Shown here: positions 49,778 to 58,699 of the stretch, one piece after another
Layout: every line of letters begins with the position of its first letter
How positions within the stretch are numbered: the first letter of the stretch is position 1
From: Pseudohongiella sp.
GTDB lineage: Bacteria > Pseudomonadota > Gammaproteobacteria > Pseudomonadales > Pseudohongiellaceae
DNA length: 64,000 bases
Direction of reading: 5' to 3'
NCBI GenBank assembly: GCA_030696315.1
Contig: JAUYSM010000041.1
Coordinates: forward strand, 1 to 64,000
Notes under the pieces: generated by a model
Databases searched by the model: none
Told to the model about the DNA's origin: nothing
Seen by the model: the letters and a program-made list of their open reading frames with translations, nothing else
Made by a program: the position numbers and the translations under genes

Positions 49778-49829
49778 CAAGTTGAGTACACAAGTTGAGT
49801 ACACAAGTTGAGTACACGTTGAGTAAACA
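49778..49829. repeat. Tandem 13-bp repeat in the quinoprotein/kinase intergenic region
   Basis: CAAGTTGAGTACA occurs three times head to tail (49778, 49791, 49804), followed by a degenerate fourth unit at 49817-49829. It lies 49 nt upstream of one gene and 31 nt upstream of the other, in a divergent promoter region of 130 nt. It could be a set of regulator sites or a slippage-prone array. Confidence 0.9.
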
Positions 49830-49859
49830 TGGGTTCAAACTTGCAGTCATGGGAAAGGG

Positions 49860-52800
49860 ATGTTTAGAACAAAAAAATACCTGCAGGTCGTAACGCGCCA
49901 AAATCAACACGCTTGTGGAGTTCTCACGCAAGGTACTCGCGTGTGCCTGACATATGTGTGGCTGGCGTTTTTGTTGACAATGGTCAGTGGCAAACTTCAA
50001 GCGCTTGACTTGAGCAGTTTTTATGGTGGTCTTGTCCCGGGCCAGGAAATGCTGCTGCTGGACGATGTTGACGGAACCCTGAGTTTTGAAGAGGCCCAGC
50101 TGCAGCTTGATACACTTGGGCAGCCCTGGATGGCGCCCGGTCAACCCAATCTGGGTTACCGCGGTGGCGCACTGTGGGTCAAGGTCGAGCTGAGTAACCG
50201 TTTTGAGCAGGCAGATCAGTGGGTGGCATATACCAACTTCAGCAACCTTGCCCGCATCGATTTTTATTATCAGGATATCGATGGCAACTGGCAGACGCAC
50301 GCAGCCGGCAGTTCGCTGCCATTCAGGGCGCGTGCGCTCACACATCGCAGTATCAACTTTGAATTTCCTGTCACTCCCGGGCAGGCGCAAACGCTGTATT
50401 TTCGGGTCGAGAGCACGGGCTCCTTACAGTTTCCGCTGGCCATTGGTAGTGAGGAGTACTTTTTTGCTGAAGCTCAGCGCTCCTTGTTTACTGCGGGTTT
50501 GTACTATGGCTTGATGCTGATGATTAGCATCTACAGTTTTACTGTGTGGTACAGCAGCCGCGAAACCGGATTTTTTTACTTCGGTATTGTTGTTGTGTGT
50601 GGCGGTCTGTACTCGCTGGCAGCCCAAGGGCTGGCCTATCAATATCTCTGGCCAGAATCGCCAGATTGGGCAAACGGCGCGACCGCAGTATTTAGTTTGA
50701 TGGCTTGTACCGCGGGCATGATGTTTGTGCGCACGTTTTTGGGGTTGCGCAATCTGGATGCGCGATTGGATATTGTGGCCAAGTACTACACAATTGCGGC
50801 CGGCATTGCCGTGGTAATTGCAATCATCAGTGATGCAGCCATTACCAACCGTCTTGCGCTGGTGTTTGCGTTTGGATTGACGGCACTGGTCACGCTGAGC
50901 AGTTTTCTCGCGCATCGAAAGATGATCCGGGAAGCGAGCTTTTTTATGTCGTCCTGGATCATTTTGCTGCTGGGCATATTCCTCGAATTAGTGCAGCGTC
51001 TTGGTGTAGTTGTTCCGCCGCTGCTGGCCTACAACGGCATTCAATTGGCGTCGCTGGCAGCCATCACCGTGCTGACGCTGGGGCTCAGCGATCGCTTGCA
51101 AGGCATGATGGAGGGCTATCGTGCGGCTCAGGAAGATATTCTGCGCGCCAATCAACTCAAAATTGATGCGTTGCAACAGGCCGATAGCGTCAAGGAAGAG
51201 TTTATTGCCAACGTTTCCCACGAATTGCGCACACCCTTAACGGGCATCATTGGTCTGGCGGAGATATTGCTCACTGACCAGTCCGGCAATTTGAATGTCA
51301 GTCAGCGCGAAACGCTGACGCTGATGAAAGTCAGCGCGCAACGCCTGTCGAGCCTGGTAAACGATGTCATCGACTTTTCAGCCATGAAAAATGGTCAGTT
51401 ATCGCTGAACAAAAGGGACGTCGACCTTAAGCAGGTATGCACACTGGTGGTCAGAATGACCCGCCCGTTAATCGGCGACAAACCCATCAAGCTGGTTGAA
51501 AAATACCCTGCGTTAAAAGTGCTGGTTGAAGGTGATGCCGATCGTCTTCAGCAGGTACTGTTTAATCTGGTTGCCAATGCGGTCAAGTTCACGCCTCATG
51601 GCACGGTTACCATCAGTGTTGAGTTGTTGGAAGAGGATGTCAGGGTGTCGGTGCGCGATACCGGCATAGGTATCTCATCAACTGAGCAGAAAAACATTTT
51701 TAAACGCTTCTACCAGATTGATTCAGACGAAGCCCGGCAAGTGGGTGGTACCGGTCTTGGGTTATCAATCTCCCAGCGCTTGCTTGAACTGCATGACTCC
51801 GAGATTGTGCTGCGCAGCACGCCTGGCGAAGGATCGCTGTTCTATTTTGATCTGCCCTTGAAACAATCCATGCCGGAAGGCAAGCGGCAAAAAGCGGAAT
51901 TGCCGTCAGCCTCTGCCGCCATCGCAGCCATTGACTCCCTGCCCCAAAGCCTGGATCAGGCGCTGCACAGCAGTAATCTGGCTGAAGAGCGACGCAAAGG
52001 TGTGCGCGCTCTGGATGATTCGTCCGGCTCAGGCAATAGCCGCCGTGAATGGAGCGGGCGCATTCTGGTGGTTGATGATGAATACCTGAACCTGCGCATT
52101 GTAGAGTCACACCTGTCAGACACCTATCACTTGACGACTGCGCTGAGCGGCGCTGAAGCATTGGAAAAACTGAGTCAGGAAAAACCGGATTTGATCATTC
52201 TGGACCTGATGATGCCTGTGATGACCGGGTATCAGGTCTGTCAGATTGTCCGTAAGCGTTACGATCCTGATGAGTTGCCGATTGTCATTCTGACCGCAAA
52301 AAACCGGGTAGAAGATCTGGTTAAAGGATTGAGCCTGGGTGCCAATGATTACATCACCAAGCCGTTCAGCAAAGAAGAGCTGCGTGTGCGTATCGACAAA
52401 CAGTTTGAGCTTTTGCATTTACAGAATGTCAAACGTGAAAACCAGCGCTTGAGCTGGCAGCTGCAACGTTACGAAGAAAGCGAAAAACGCCTGCGCGCCA
52501 GGGAGCAACACCTGGCAGCACTGCTGGACGTAACAGGTGACCCGCTGTTGGCGGTTGATGAGGCCGGGCAACTGATTTTTATCAACAACTCGGCCGAAGA
52601 ACTGTTGGAAATTGACTCCACGGATTTTGTGCATAAACCGATCAATCTGCTGGCGGAGCAGATTGCTGTGTTATCGCCGGCGGTGGCAGATGCCATTCAC
52701 TTCCCGTTTAATGAAGCCATGATTTCCCGGCAAGGCAAAACCGATTATTTTGATTTTGATTTCCCGGGCACCAAAGGACGTTTTTGTCTGTTGACCATGT

Positions 52801-53411
52801 CGCAGGTCGATCAGGAATTTTATCTGATTGTTTTCGAGCGCAACCGCAGTTCCACCATGTCACCGGCAGCAATGATATCGGGAACACCGGACGCACTGAC
52901 CTTGCCCGAAATTATTGATGAGATAAATCGCAACGTAGAGCGCACACAGGTTTTGGGTGAGTACCTGCAGCAAATAAAACCGGAGGATCTGCACAAGCAT
53001 CGTGACCTGGTGGATGAGCTCGGCAATTTTGATGATCTGATCAATAAACTGGCGGGCACCATCAGCACGCCAGTGGATGACGAAAGCGAACTGCAATACC
53101 GTGAAGCATTGGTCAAGGTCATGCAGGACTGCCATTATTATTGGCAGAAAGTGACCGGCGAATCGATTATTGATCTGGCAGAAAAGAGCCGCATCTGGAG
53201 TGTCAGTATCGACAATGGCCGGCTGCGAACACGATCAATGAATCGTTATCTGTCACTGGATAAGTTGCCGTCCAACCCGCGCTGGCGCCAGGTAGCCCGC
53301 ACAGCCTATTTTGTGTTGTCAAAAGTGTCCCAGGACGAGGAAGCACGTAAGGCCTTGGAGAGTTCCGTTGCCAGGCTGCAGGAAATTGTGGAACAGAAAG
53401 CACTGACCTGA
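49860..53411 (+). CDS. 7TMR-DISM hybrid sensor histidine kinase/response regulator
   Basis: The 1183-residue protein has a signal/anchor (~27-48), an extracytoplasmic 7TMR-DISMED2-like domain (~60-195) and seven membrane segments (~205-410). HisKA follows with the acceptor His at ~453 (EEFIANVSHELRTPLTG), then HATPase (~555-670; NLVANAVKFT, DTGIGIS, GGTGLGLSI). A receiver domain (~735-855) has VVDDE, the phospho-acceptor Asp near 780 in ILDLMMP, and Lys in TKPF. A coiled coil and PAS domain follow (~860-1000), and an unassigned ~180-residue tail. No separate DNA-binding output is visible, so another regulator must act. It precedes the second quinoprotein by 42 nt. Confidence 0.9.
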   Translation: MFRTKKYLQVVTRQNQHACGVLTQGTRVCLTYVWLAFLLTMVSGKLQALDLSSFYGGLVPGQEMLLLDDVDGTLSFEEAQLQLDTLGQPWMAPGQPNLGYRGGALWVKVELSNRFEQADQWVAYTNFSNLARIDFYYQDIDGNWQTHAAGSSLPFRARALTHRSINFEFPVTPGQAQTLYFRVESTGSLQFPLAIGSEEYFFAEAQRSLFTAGLYYGLMLMISIYSFTVWYSSRETGFFYFGIVVVCGGLYSLAAQGLAYQYLWPESPDWANGATAVFSLMACTAGMMFVRTFLGLRNLDARLDIVAKYYTIAAGIAVVIAIISDAAITNRLALVFAFGLTALVTLSSFLAHRKMIREASFFMSSWIILLLGIFLELVQRLGVVVPPLLAYNGIQLASLAAITVLTLGLSDRLQGMMEGYRAAQEDILRANQLKIDALQQADSVKEEFIANVSHELRTPLTGIIGLAEILLTDQSGNLNVSQRETLTLMKVSAQRLSSLVNDVIDFSAMKNGQLSLNKRDVDLKQVCTLVVRMTRPLIGDKPIKLVEKYPALKVLVEGDADRLQQVLFNLVANAVKFTPHGTVTISVELLEEDVRVSVRDTGIGISSTEQKNIFKRFYQIDSDEARQVGGTGLGLSISQRLLELHDSEIVLRSTPGEGSLFYFDLPLKQSMPEGKRQKAELPSASAAIAAIDSLPQSLDQALHSSNLAEERRKGVRALDDSSGSGNSRREWSGRILVVDDEYLNLRIVESHLSDTYHLTTALSGAEALEKLSQEKPDLIILDLMMPVMTGYQVCQIVRKRYDPDELPIVILTAKNRVEDLVKGLSLGANDYITKPFSKEELRVRIDKQFELLHLQNVKRENQRLSWQLQRYEESEKRLRAREQHLAALLDVTGDPLLAVDEAGQLIFINNSAEELLEIDSTDFVHKPINLLAEQIAVLSPAVADAIHFPFNEAMISRQGKTDYFDFDFPGTKGRFCLLTMSQVDQEFYLIVFERNRSSTMSPAAMISGTPDALTLPEIIDEINRNVERTQVLGEYLQQIKPEDLHKHRDLVDELGNFDDLINKLAGTISTPVDDESELQYREALVKVMQDCHYYWQKVTGESIIDLAEKSRIWSVSIDNGRLRTRSMNRYLSLDKLPSNPRWRQVARTAYFVLSKVSQDEEARKALESSVARLQEIVEQKALT

Positions 53412-53453
53412 TTGGTTTTACTGCACACATATAAAAACAAAAATGAGCCTTGC

Positions 53454-55754
53454 ATGAAAACAAAATTCCTTGTGCTGACCATGATGATCACACTTGCCGG
53501 ACAGCTGCATGCGCAATACGGTGCGCCCGCCGGCGAGTGGCACACCTGGGGAGGTGATCACGGCTTTACGCGTTACACCGCGCTGGATCAGATTAATGCC
53601 GATAACGTTCAGCAGCTGCAGGTGGTCTGGCGCTGGAAAGCGCTGCCGCTTGGCGATCGCCCGGACAGTAACTTAAAAGCCACGCCCTTGATGGTCGATG
53701 GGGTTTTATATGTGCCGTCTGGCCAGCATCAGGTGGTGGCGCTTGATCCCGCTACCGGGCAACAGATCTGGCGCTTTGATCCTGATCCTGCCAGCGTTGC
53801 CGAGCGTGGTCTGGGGCTGGGCAGTCGCGCGCTGGGTTTATGGCAATCCGGTGACGAAACTCGTCTGTTCCACAACACCCTGGATGGTCGCCTGATTTCA
53901 ATTGATGCGCGCACGGGCAAAGCCGATCCTGCCTTTGGAAACAACGGCACGGTGTTGCTGCGCGAAGGACTTTATCCTGACGGTTCAGATACCGAATCGG
54001 TTGGTTCGTCATCGCCGCCAGCGGTGGTAGGCGACATTGTTGTTGCACAGGTGGTCGGCACAATTACTGCGCCCAACAAGGAAGCGACACCTGGTCATAT
54101 CCGTGGTTATGACGTGCGTACCGGCGAGATGGTCTGGCGCTTTAACACCATCCCGCAGCCGGGGGAGTTTGGACACGACACCTGGGAAGGTGATTCCTGG
54201 CAGTACACTGGCAATACCGGCGTATGGTCGATGATGAGTGTGGATACCGAAACCGGCTACATTTATCTGCCGGTTGAGGCCGGTTCCAACGACTTTTATG
54301 GTGGACATCGCACGGGCGACAATCTGTTTTCTCAGAGTCTGGTCTGTCTGGACGGTCGCACCGGCGAGCTGGTCTGGCACTATCAGCTGACTCATCACGG
54401 TTTGTGGGACTACGACCCGCCCTCGGCGCCTATTCTGGGTGATATCACTGTTAACGGTGAGCGCATCAAGACCGTGACACAGTTAACCAAGCAGGGCATG
54501 TCGTTTGTGTTTGATCGCGTGACGGGCGAACCGGTGTGGCCCATTGAAGAGCGCGCCGTGCCGCAAAGTGAAGTGCCGGGGGAACAGACTTCTGCGACGC
54601 AGCCTTTCCCGACCTTACCACCCCCGTATCTGAGTCAGGGTTATCACGAGGACGATCTGATCGATTTCACCCCGGAGATCCGGGCTGAGGCTTTGGCGAT
54701 TGCGTCCCAGTACGTACGCGGACCACTTTACACCCCGCCCACTCCCATGCGTGAAGGCGGCACTCAGGGTACCTGGGTGAACCCCGGCTATCAGGGTGGT
54801 GCCAACTGGAACGGGGCAGCCTTTGACCCGGAAACCGGCATGATGTTTGTGCCCTTGCGCAATGCCCCGATGTCAGCGGCCTTGCAGGAACCTGATCCGG
54901 CACGCACCAACTGGAATTATCTGCGAGCGCCCTCGGTGTTTATTCAGGGGCCGCGTGGGCTGCCTATCGTGCGCCCACCGTGGACACTGGTGACCGCCAC
55001 CAATATGAATCAGGCGCAGCATATCTGGTCACGCAGCATCGGGCCTGCGTCGGATTACATCCGTGAACACCCCGATTTGCAGGGGTTAGGGTTGGATTTT
55101 GACAACATGGGGCATCCGATGATTCGCCCTTCACCGCTACTGACATCCGAGTTGCTGTTTTTGGCTGAGGCTGGCAATCTCAGTGGTGATCCGGGCGGCC
55201 CGATGTTCCGGGCCTACAATAAAACCAGCGGAGAGGTGCTGGCAGAAATTGAATTGCCCATCAAAGCCAGCGGTGCCCCGATGAGTTATTTTCATCAAGG
55301 TCATCAGTATATTGTGATTGCCGTTGCGACTGCCGAGCAGCCCGCTGAACTGGTGGCGTTGGCATTGCCGGAGGCCTTGACTATGCTGACACAGCCTCCG
55401 GCGGCATCAGAGGCTGGCAATCAGCGGGTTGCAGACGTCTCCACATTGACGCCTGATGAATCAGCGCGCGCGGTGCAATTGTATGCGGCGCAATGTGCTG
55501 TGTGCCACGGCGCTCAGGGGCAGGGAATTGCTGGTGGATCTGCGCCATCGCTCAGGAATGCACGTGATCAGCAACAAGTACGCGCCATGATCAATAATGG
55601 CGCGGTAGAGATGCCGGCATTTGCGCTGCGACTGGCGGCTGGTGACATTGAGTTGTTGAGCAGGTATGTCAGCGAAGGCGCTTTTGTTCGGCCTGATTTA
55701 GTACCACCTGATTTAGTACCACCTGATTTAGTACCACCTGTCGAACAGCAGTGA
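53454..55754 (+). CDS. PQQ-type quinohaemoprotein dehydrogenase with C-terminal cytochrome c
   Basis: This 766-residue protein has a short signal peptide (ends LHAQ, ~21) and a beta-propeller with repeated PQQ-type blades (VVALDPATGQQIWRFD, GYDVRTGEMVWRFN). A C-terminal cytochrome c carries CAVCH at residues 681-685 and a candidate Met ligand in EMPAF. This is the classical type II quinohaemoprotein order. The last 20 residues contain PDLVP three times, encoded by an exact 15-bp tandem repeat. Substrate is unknown (alcohols, aldehydes or sugars). It follows the hybrid kinase by 42 nt and appears to be in its operon. Confidence 0.87.
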   Translation: MKTKFLVLTMMITLAGQLHAQYGAPAGEWHTWGGDHGFTRYTALDQINADNVQQLQVVWRWKALPLGDRPDSNLKATPLMVDGVLYVPSGQHQVVALDPATGQQIWRFDPDPASVAERGLGLGSRALGLWQSGDETRLFHNTLDGRLISIDARTGKADPAFGNNGTVLLREGLYPDGSDTESVGSSSPPAVVGDIVVAQVVGTITAPNKEATPGHIRGYDVRTGEMVWRFNTIPQPGEFGHDTWEGDSWQYTGNTGVWSMMSVDTETGYIYLPVEAGSNDFYGGHRTGDNLFSQSLVCLDGRTGELVWHYQLTHHGLWDYDPPSAPILGDITVNGERIKTVTQLTKQGMSFVFDRVTGEPVWPIEERAVPQSEVPGEQTSATQPFPTLPPPYLSQGYHEDDLIDFTPEIRAEALAIASQYVRGPLYTPPTPMREGGTQGTWVNPGYQGGANWNGAAFDPETGMMFVPLRNAPMSAALQEPDPARTNWNYLRAPSVFIQGPRGLPIVRPPWTLVTATNMNQAQHIWSRSIGPASDYIREHPDLQGLGLDFDNMGHPMIRPSPLLTSELLFLAEAGNLSGDPGGPMFRAYNKTSGEVLAEIELPIKASGAPMSYFHQGHQYIVIAVATAEQPAELVALALPEALTMLTQPPAASEAGNQRVADVSTLTPDESARAVQLYAAQCAVCHGAQGQGIAGGSAPSLRNARDQQQVRAMINNGAVEMPAFALRLAAGDIELLSRYVSEGAFVRPDLVPPDLVPPDLVPPVEQQ
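55692..55740 (+). repeat. In-frame 15-bp tandem repeat encoding PDLVP x3
   Basis: CCTGATTTAGTACCA is repeated exactly three times (55692, 55707, 55722) plus four bases, in frame at the very end of the second quinoprotein. Copy-number change would keep the frame and only alter tail length. Confidence 0.95.
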
Positions 55755-55759
55755 GTGTT

Positions 55760-56323
55760 ATGGAAAAACCATCGAACAAGTCCCACGCGTTTGTTGATCT
55801 CCCCACCATGGAGGGGGCTCAGCTGCTGCTAAGGCCGCTTACAATACAAGACAGCGAAGCGCTGTACCAGGCTGCCAGTGACCCCTTGATCTGGGAACAG
55901 CACCCAGACCCGCTGCGCTACCAGCGTGAACGGTTTGAAAGCAACTTCCTGCGTGGCGCGCTCGATTGCGGTAGCGCATTGCTCGTGCTCGACAAACACA
56001 CGGGAGAGGTGGTCGGTTGCTCACGTTATTACGAGTGGGACCCCGATGCGCTGGAAGTTGCGATCGGTTTTACCTTTATTGTGCGCAGCCATTGGGGCGG
56101 CGGCGTCAACCGCGAACTCAAACACCTGATGCTCGACTATGCTTTCCAGCACGCCAACAAAGTCTGGTTTCATATTGGAAAGGACAATTGGCGTTCGCGT
56201 AAGGGCACCGAAAAAATTGGTGCGCGCTTCTCTCACGAAACCCATAAAGACATCAATGGACAGCGGCATGCGTATGCGTTTTACTGCATCGACCGTGACC
56301 ACTGGAAAATAAGAACAGGATAG
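55760..56323 (+). CDS. GNAT family N-acetyltransferase (RimJ/RimL-like)
   Basis: This 187-residue protein resembles RimJ/RimL-type GNAT acetyltransferases: LLLRPLTIQDSEALYQAASDP at the N-terminus, a VVGCSRYYEWDP strand, the cofactor region VRSHWGGGVNRELKHLMLDYAF (a variant of the R/QxxGxG/A loop) and HIGKDNWRSRKGTEKIGARF. It would transfer an acetyl group from acetyl-CoA to an unknown amine. ATG 55760 is used; a GTG at 55751 overlapping the previous stop (GTGA) is an alternative. It belongs to the kinase-quinoprotein operon by spacing. Confidence 0.83.
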   Translation: MEKPSNKSHAFVDLPTMEGAQLLLRPLTIQDSEALYQAASDPLIWEQHPDPLRYQRERFESNFLRGALDCGSALLVLDKHTGEVVGCSRYYEWDPDALEVAIGFTFIVRSHWGGGVNRELKHLMLDYAFQHANKVWFHIGKDNWRSRKGTEKIGARFSHETHKDINGQRHAYAFYCIDRDHWKIRTG

Positions 56324-56328
56324 GTGTT

Positions 56329-56952
56329 ATGCAGCACGAAATGATGAACATGTTTGCGGTGCCTTTGTACCGGGCATCACTGGGCCGCGCTTTTTCACAA
56401 ACAGAGATGCAGTTTTTTCATGACAGCCTGCAAGGCGCTGTGCCAGCCATTTCCAATCAGTCATCGGTGAATAAGAGGGTTTTGTCCAGTCCACTGATGA
56501 AAGACATACGTCATGTCATTGAGGGGCATCTGGCGCAGTATCTGCAGACTGTTTTTAATACATCCAATCAGGTGCAGTTGCAGATCACGCAGTCCTGGCT
56601 GACGCTGGCAGGTAAGGGCCAGTCCCATCATGTACACACACATCCCAACAGTGTGGTCAGTGGAGTGTTGTACATCAACCTGGCGCCGCAGGATGGCATC
56701 AATTTTTATCGTAACGAAGACAATATCTGGTACGAGCTGACCAAACAGCAGGACACTTACTACAACGCCTTTCAATACTTTGTGCAATCGTCGGTGGGAG
56801 ACTTATTGTTGTTCCCGTCGAACGTCCGCCACGGCGTCAGAGAAGTCACGTCTGATATTCAGCGCGTCAGCCTGTCGTTTAATACGTTTTTTTCCGGTCA
56901 ACTGGGGCGAGACGAGTTTTCCAATGCCCTGAGTATTTCAGTCAAAAATTAA
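56329..56952 (+). CDS. TIGR02466-like putative 2OG-Fe(II) oxygenase
   Basis: The 207-residue protein matches the TIGR02466 family of predicted 2-oxoglutarate/iron oxygenases. The candidate iron ligands are the His residues in SHHVHTHPNSVVSGVLYIN and the distal His in LLLFPSNVRHGVREV; the Arg of RVSLSFN would bind 2-oxoglutarate. No member known to me has an assigned substrate. It begins 5 nt after the GNAT gene and ends 14 nt before the phosphatase gene, so it is firmly inside the operon. Confidence 0.75.
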   Translation: MQHEMMNMFAVPLYRASLGRAFSQTEMQFFHDSLQGAVPAISNQSSVNKRVLSSPLMKDIRHVIEGHLAQYLQTVFNTSNQVQLQITQSWLTLAGKGQSHHVHTHPNSVVSGVLYINLAPQDGINFYRNEDNIWYELTKQQDTYYNAFQYFVQSSVGDLLLFPSNVRHGVREVTSDIQRVSLSFNTFFSGQLGRDEFSNALSISVKN

Positions 56953-56966
56953 CACAACGGAACTCC

Positions 56967-57785
56967 ATGACAGATAACAATCAAATACTTGTTTTTGCAC
57001 AGTCCATTGCCCGTGCCGCGGGCGCGCTGATGATCAGCGAACTACGTAAGCAGGGTGGCCCGGAATCACACTATAAATTTGCCGGCACCGAACTGGTGAC
57101 CGAAGCCGACATTAAAGTCGATAAATTGATTTGTGATGCCATTCGAAAAAATTACCCCGGACATTTGCTGCTGGCAGAAGAGTCGGCCCCCGATCTGGCC
57201 GGATTAAGTCAGATCACCGCGCCGCTTTGGGTCATCGATCCGATTGATGGCACAGTGAACTATGCCCACGATCATGGCCAGTCCGCCGTTTCAATCGCAT
57301 TTATCGAGAACGGACAGGTGCAGGTGGGCGTGGTGTTTAACCCGTTTGTGGATGAGATGTTTTATGCCTGCAAAGGACAAGGCGCATTTCTGAATGGGCG
57401 GCCGATTCAAGTGGCAGAAAAAACCGAAATCAAACGTGCTTTGTTTGCTACGGGATTCCCATACGAAAAAGACAATCTGGCACCACTGGTCAAGCGACTC
57501 GCCATGATGCTGGATAATTGCGCGGATCTGCGCAGGTTAGGCTCCGCCGCGCTGGACATCTGTTGGGTCGCCATGGGGCGACTCGATATCTATTATGAAA
57601 ATCTGAGTGTGTGGGATTTTGCGGCAGCGCAGCTGATTGCGCAGGAAGCTGGCGCGTCTTATGGCCATTTTCAAGCGCTGCCAGAGAACGTAAGCCCAGT
57701 GTTTCACAATAAAAATATTCTCGTCAGTAACGCCGCGTTGTTTGAGCAGGCGCGCCGTTTACTGCAGCAGGCCGACAGCGCCTGA
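56967..57785 (+). CDS. Inositol monophosphatase family protein
   Basis: This 272-residue magnesium-dependent phosphatase has all metal-site motifs: LLAEES, WVIDPIDGTVNYAHD and SVWDFAAAQLIAQEAGA. The family includes inositol-1-phosphatase/SuhB, CysQ (3'-phosphoadenosine 5'-phosphate) and fructose-1,6-bisphosphatase-like members; the sequence does not decide among them, although SuhB-like is the simplest reading. It is the last gene of the tight set that begins with the hybrid kinase. Confidence 0.88.
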   Translation: MTDNNQILVFAQSIARAAGALMISELRKQGGPESHYKFAGTELVTEADIKVDKLICDAIRKNYPGHLLLAEESAPDLAGLSQITAPLWVIDPIDGTVNYAHDHGQSAVSIAFIENGQVQVGVVFNPFVDEMFYACKGQGAFLNGRPIQVAEKTEIKRALFATGFPYEKDNLAPLVKRLAMMLDNCADLRRLGSAALDICWVAMGRLDIYYENLSVWDFAAAQLIAQEAGASYGHFQALPENVSPVFHNKNILVSNAALFEQARRLLQQADSA

Positions 57786-57889
57786 GTGCGCTGTGTTTTT
57801 GTTTGATCAGCGGGTATGCTGTATCGCGAACCATTTTTGCATTGACCACCCCGTGCCTGTGCTGGCACTCCAACAAGAGTTGCGTTTTT

Positions 57890-58690
57890 ATGAACATAAA
57901 ACAATTTTCCAATCTTAAAAAAATCGGACTGGCTATCGCTTTGTCGGTGGTCACTGCCGTCGGCGCAACACTTCCGGCGACCGCGGTTCATGCACAAACT
58001 GCCACAGGGGCACTGCCGATGCCCGAGATTACCATCTATCACCTGGAAGGCCGTCGCTCTGAACGCCTGGTCTGGTTGATGGAAGAGCTGGGCTTGCCGT
58101 ACACCTTGAATTTTACGCGCGGCGACCTGGCAGCATCCATGGCGGCGATTCGCGCTATCAATCCGGCAATGCCGGTGGCACCGACCGTTACCTACGGCGA
58201 TCAGGTGCTGGTAGAGTCAGGCGCGATTATTGAAATGATTCTGGCTCGCCACGGTGGCGGTCGTCTGGTACCGCCTTTGGCATCACCTGATTTTGCGACA
58301 CATTTGTTGTGGATTCACTATGCGGAAGGTTCTTTGGCATCACGCGCCATCGCGGACTATCGCGTCTGGCAGATTCAGCCGCCACAGCAGCGCTCGCCAT
58401 TGGTTGATTCTGAAGGTGTTGTGCAGTTTGCCGAAAATTTCCTGGCCAATAATCCCTGGTTTGGTGGTGCAGAGTTTTCAGCCGCTGACATCATGATGCT
58501 GTTCCCCATCAATTTTGCGATGACATTGAATATCGTGAATAAAGCTCAGTTCCCGCACATCAATGCCTGGATTACAAAAATCGAAGCACGCCCTGCTTAT
58601 CAGGCCATGCTGGCGAAAGCGCGTCCCGATGGCATGGTTGGATCATTACCTGCGCTGCCGGTGAATGCATCGCGTCCAGTCACGCCGTAA
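57890..58690 (+). CDS. Glutathione S-transferase-fold protein with Sec signal
   Basis: The 266-residue protein starts with a clear signal peptide (basic NLKK, hydrophobic AIALSVVTAVGATLP, cleavage near VHAQ, ~37), followed by a GST N-terminal thioredoxin-like domain (ITIYHLEGRRSERLVWLMEELGLPYTL, then VESGAIIEMIL with the glutathione-contacting Glu-Ser) and an all-helical C-terminal domain. GSTs are normally cytoplasmic, so export is unusual. ATG 57890 was chosen because the signal begins there; the open frame upstream is not protein-like. It is 104 nt downstream of the phosphatase gene. Confidence 0.82.
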   Translation: MNIKQFSNLKKIGLAIALSVVTAVGATLPATAVHAQTATGALPMPEITIYHLEGRRSERLVWLMEELGLPYTLNFTRGDLAASMAAIRAINPAMPVAPTVTYGDQVLVESGAIIEMILARHGGGRLVPPLASPDFATHLLWIHYAEGSLASRAIADYRVWQIQPPQQRSPLVDSEGVVQFAENFLANNPWFGGAEFSAADIMMLFPINFAMTLNIVNKAQFPHINAWITKIEARPAYQAMLAKARPDGMVGSLPALPVNASRPVTP

Positions 58691-58699
58691 GTAAACTGT

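Noticed and set aside
55568-55786. Minus-strand frame containing repeated TKSGG units
   Set aside because: It is only the complement of the 15-bp repeat at the end of the quinoprotein gene.
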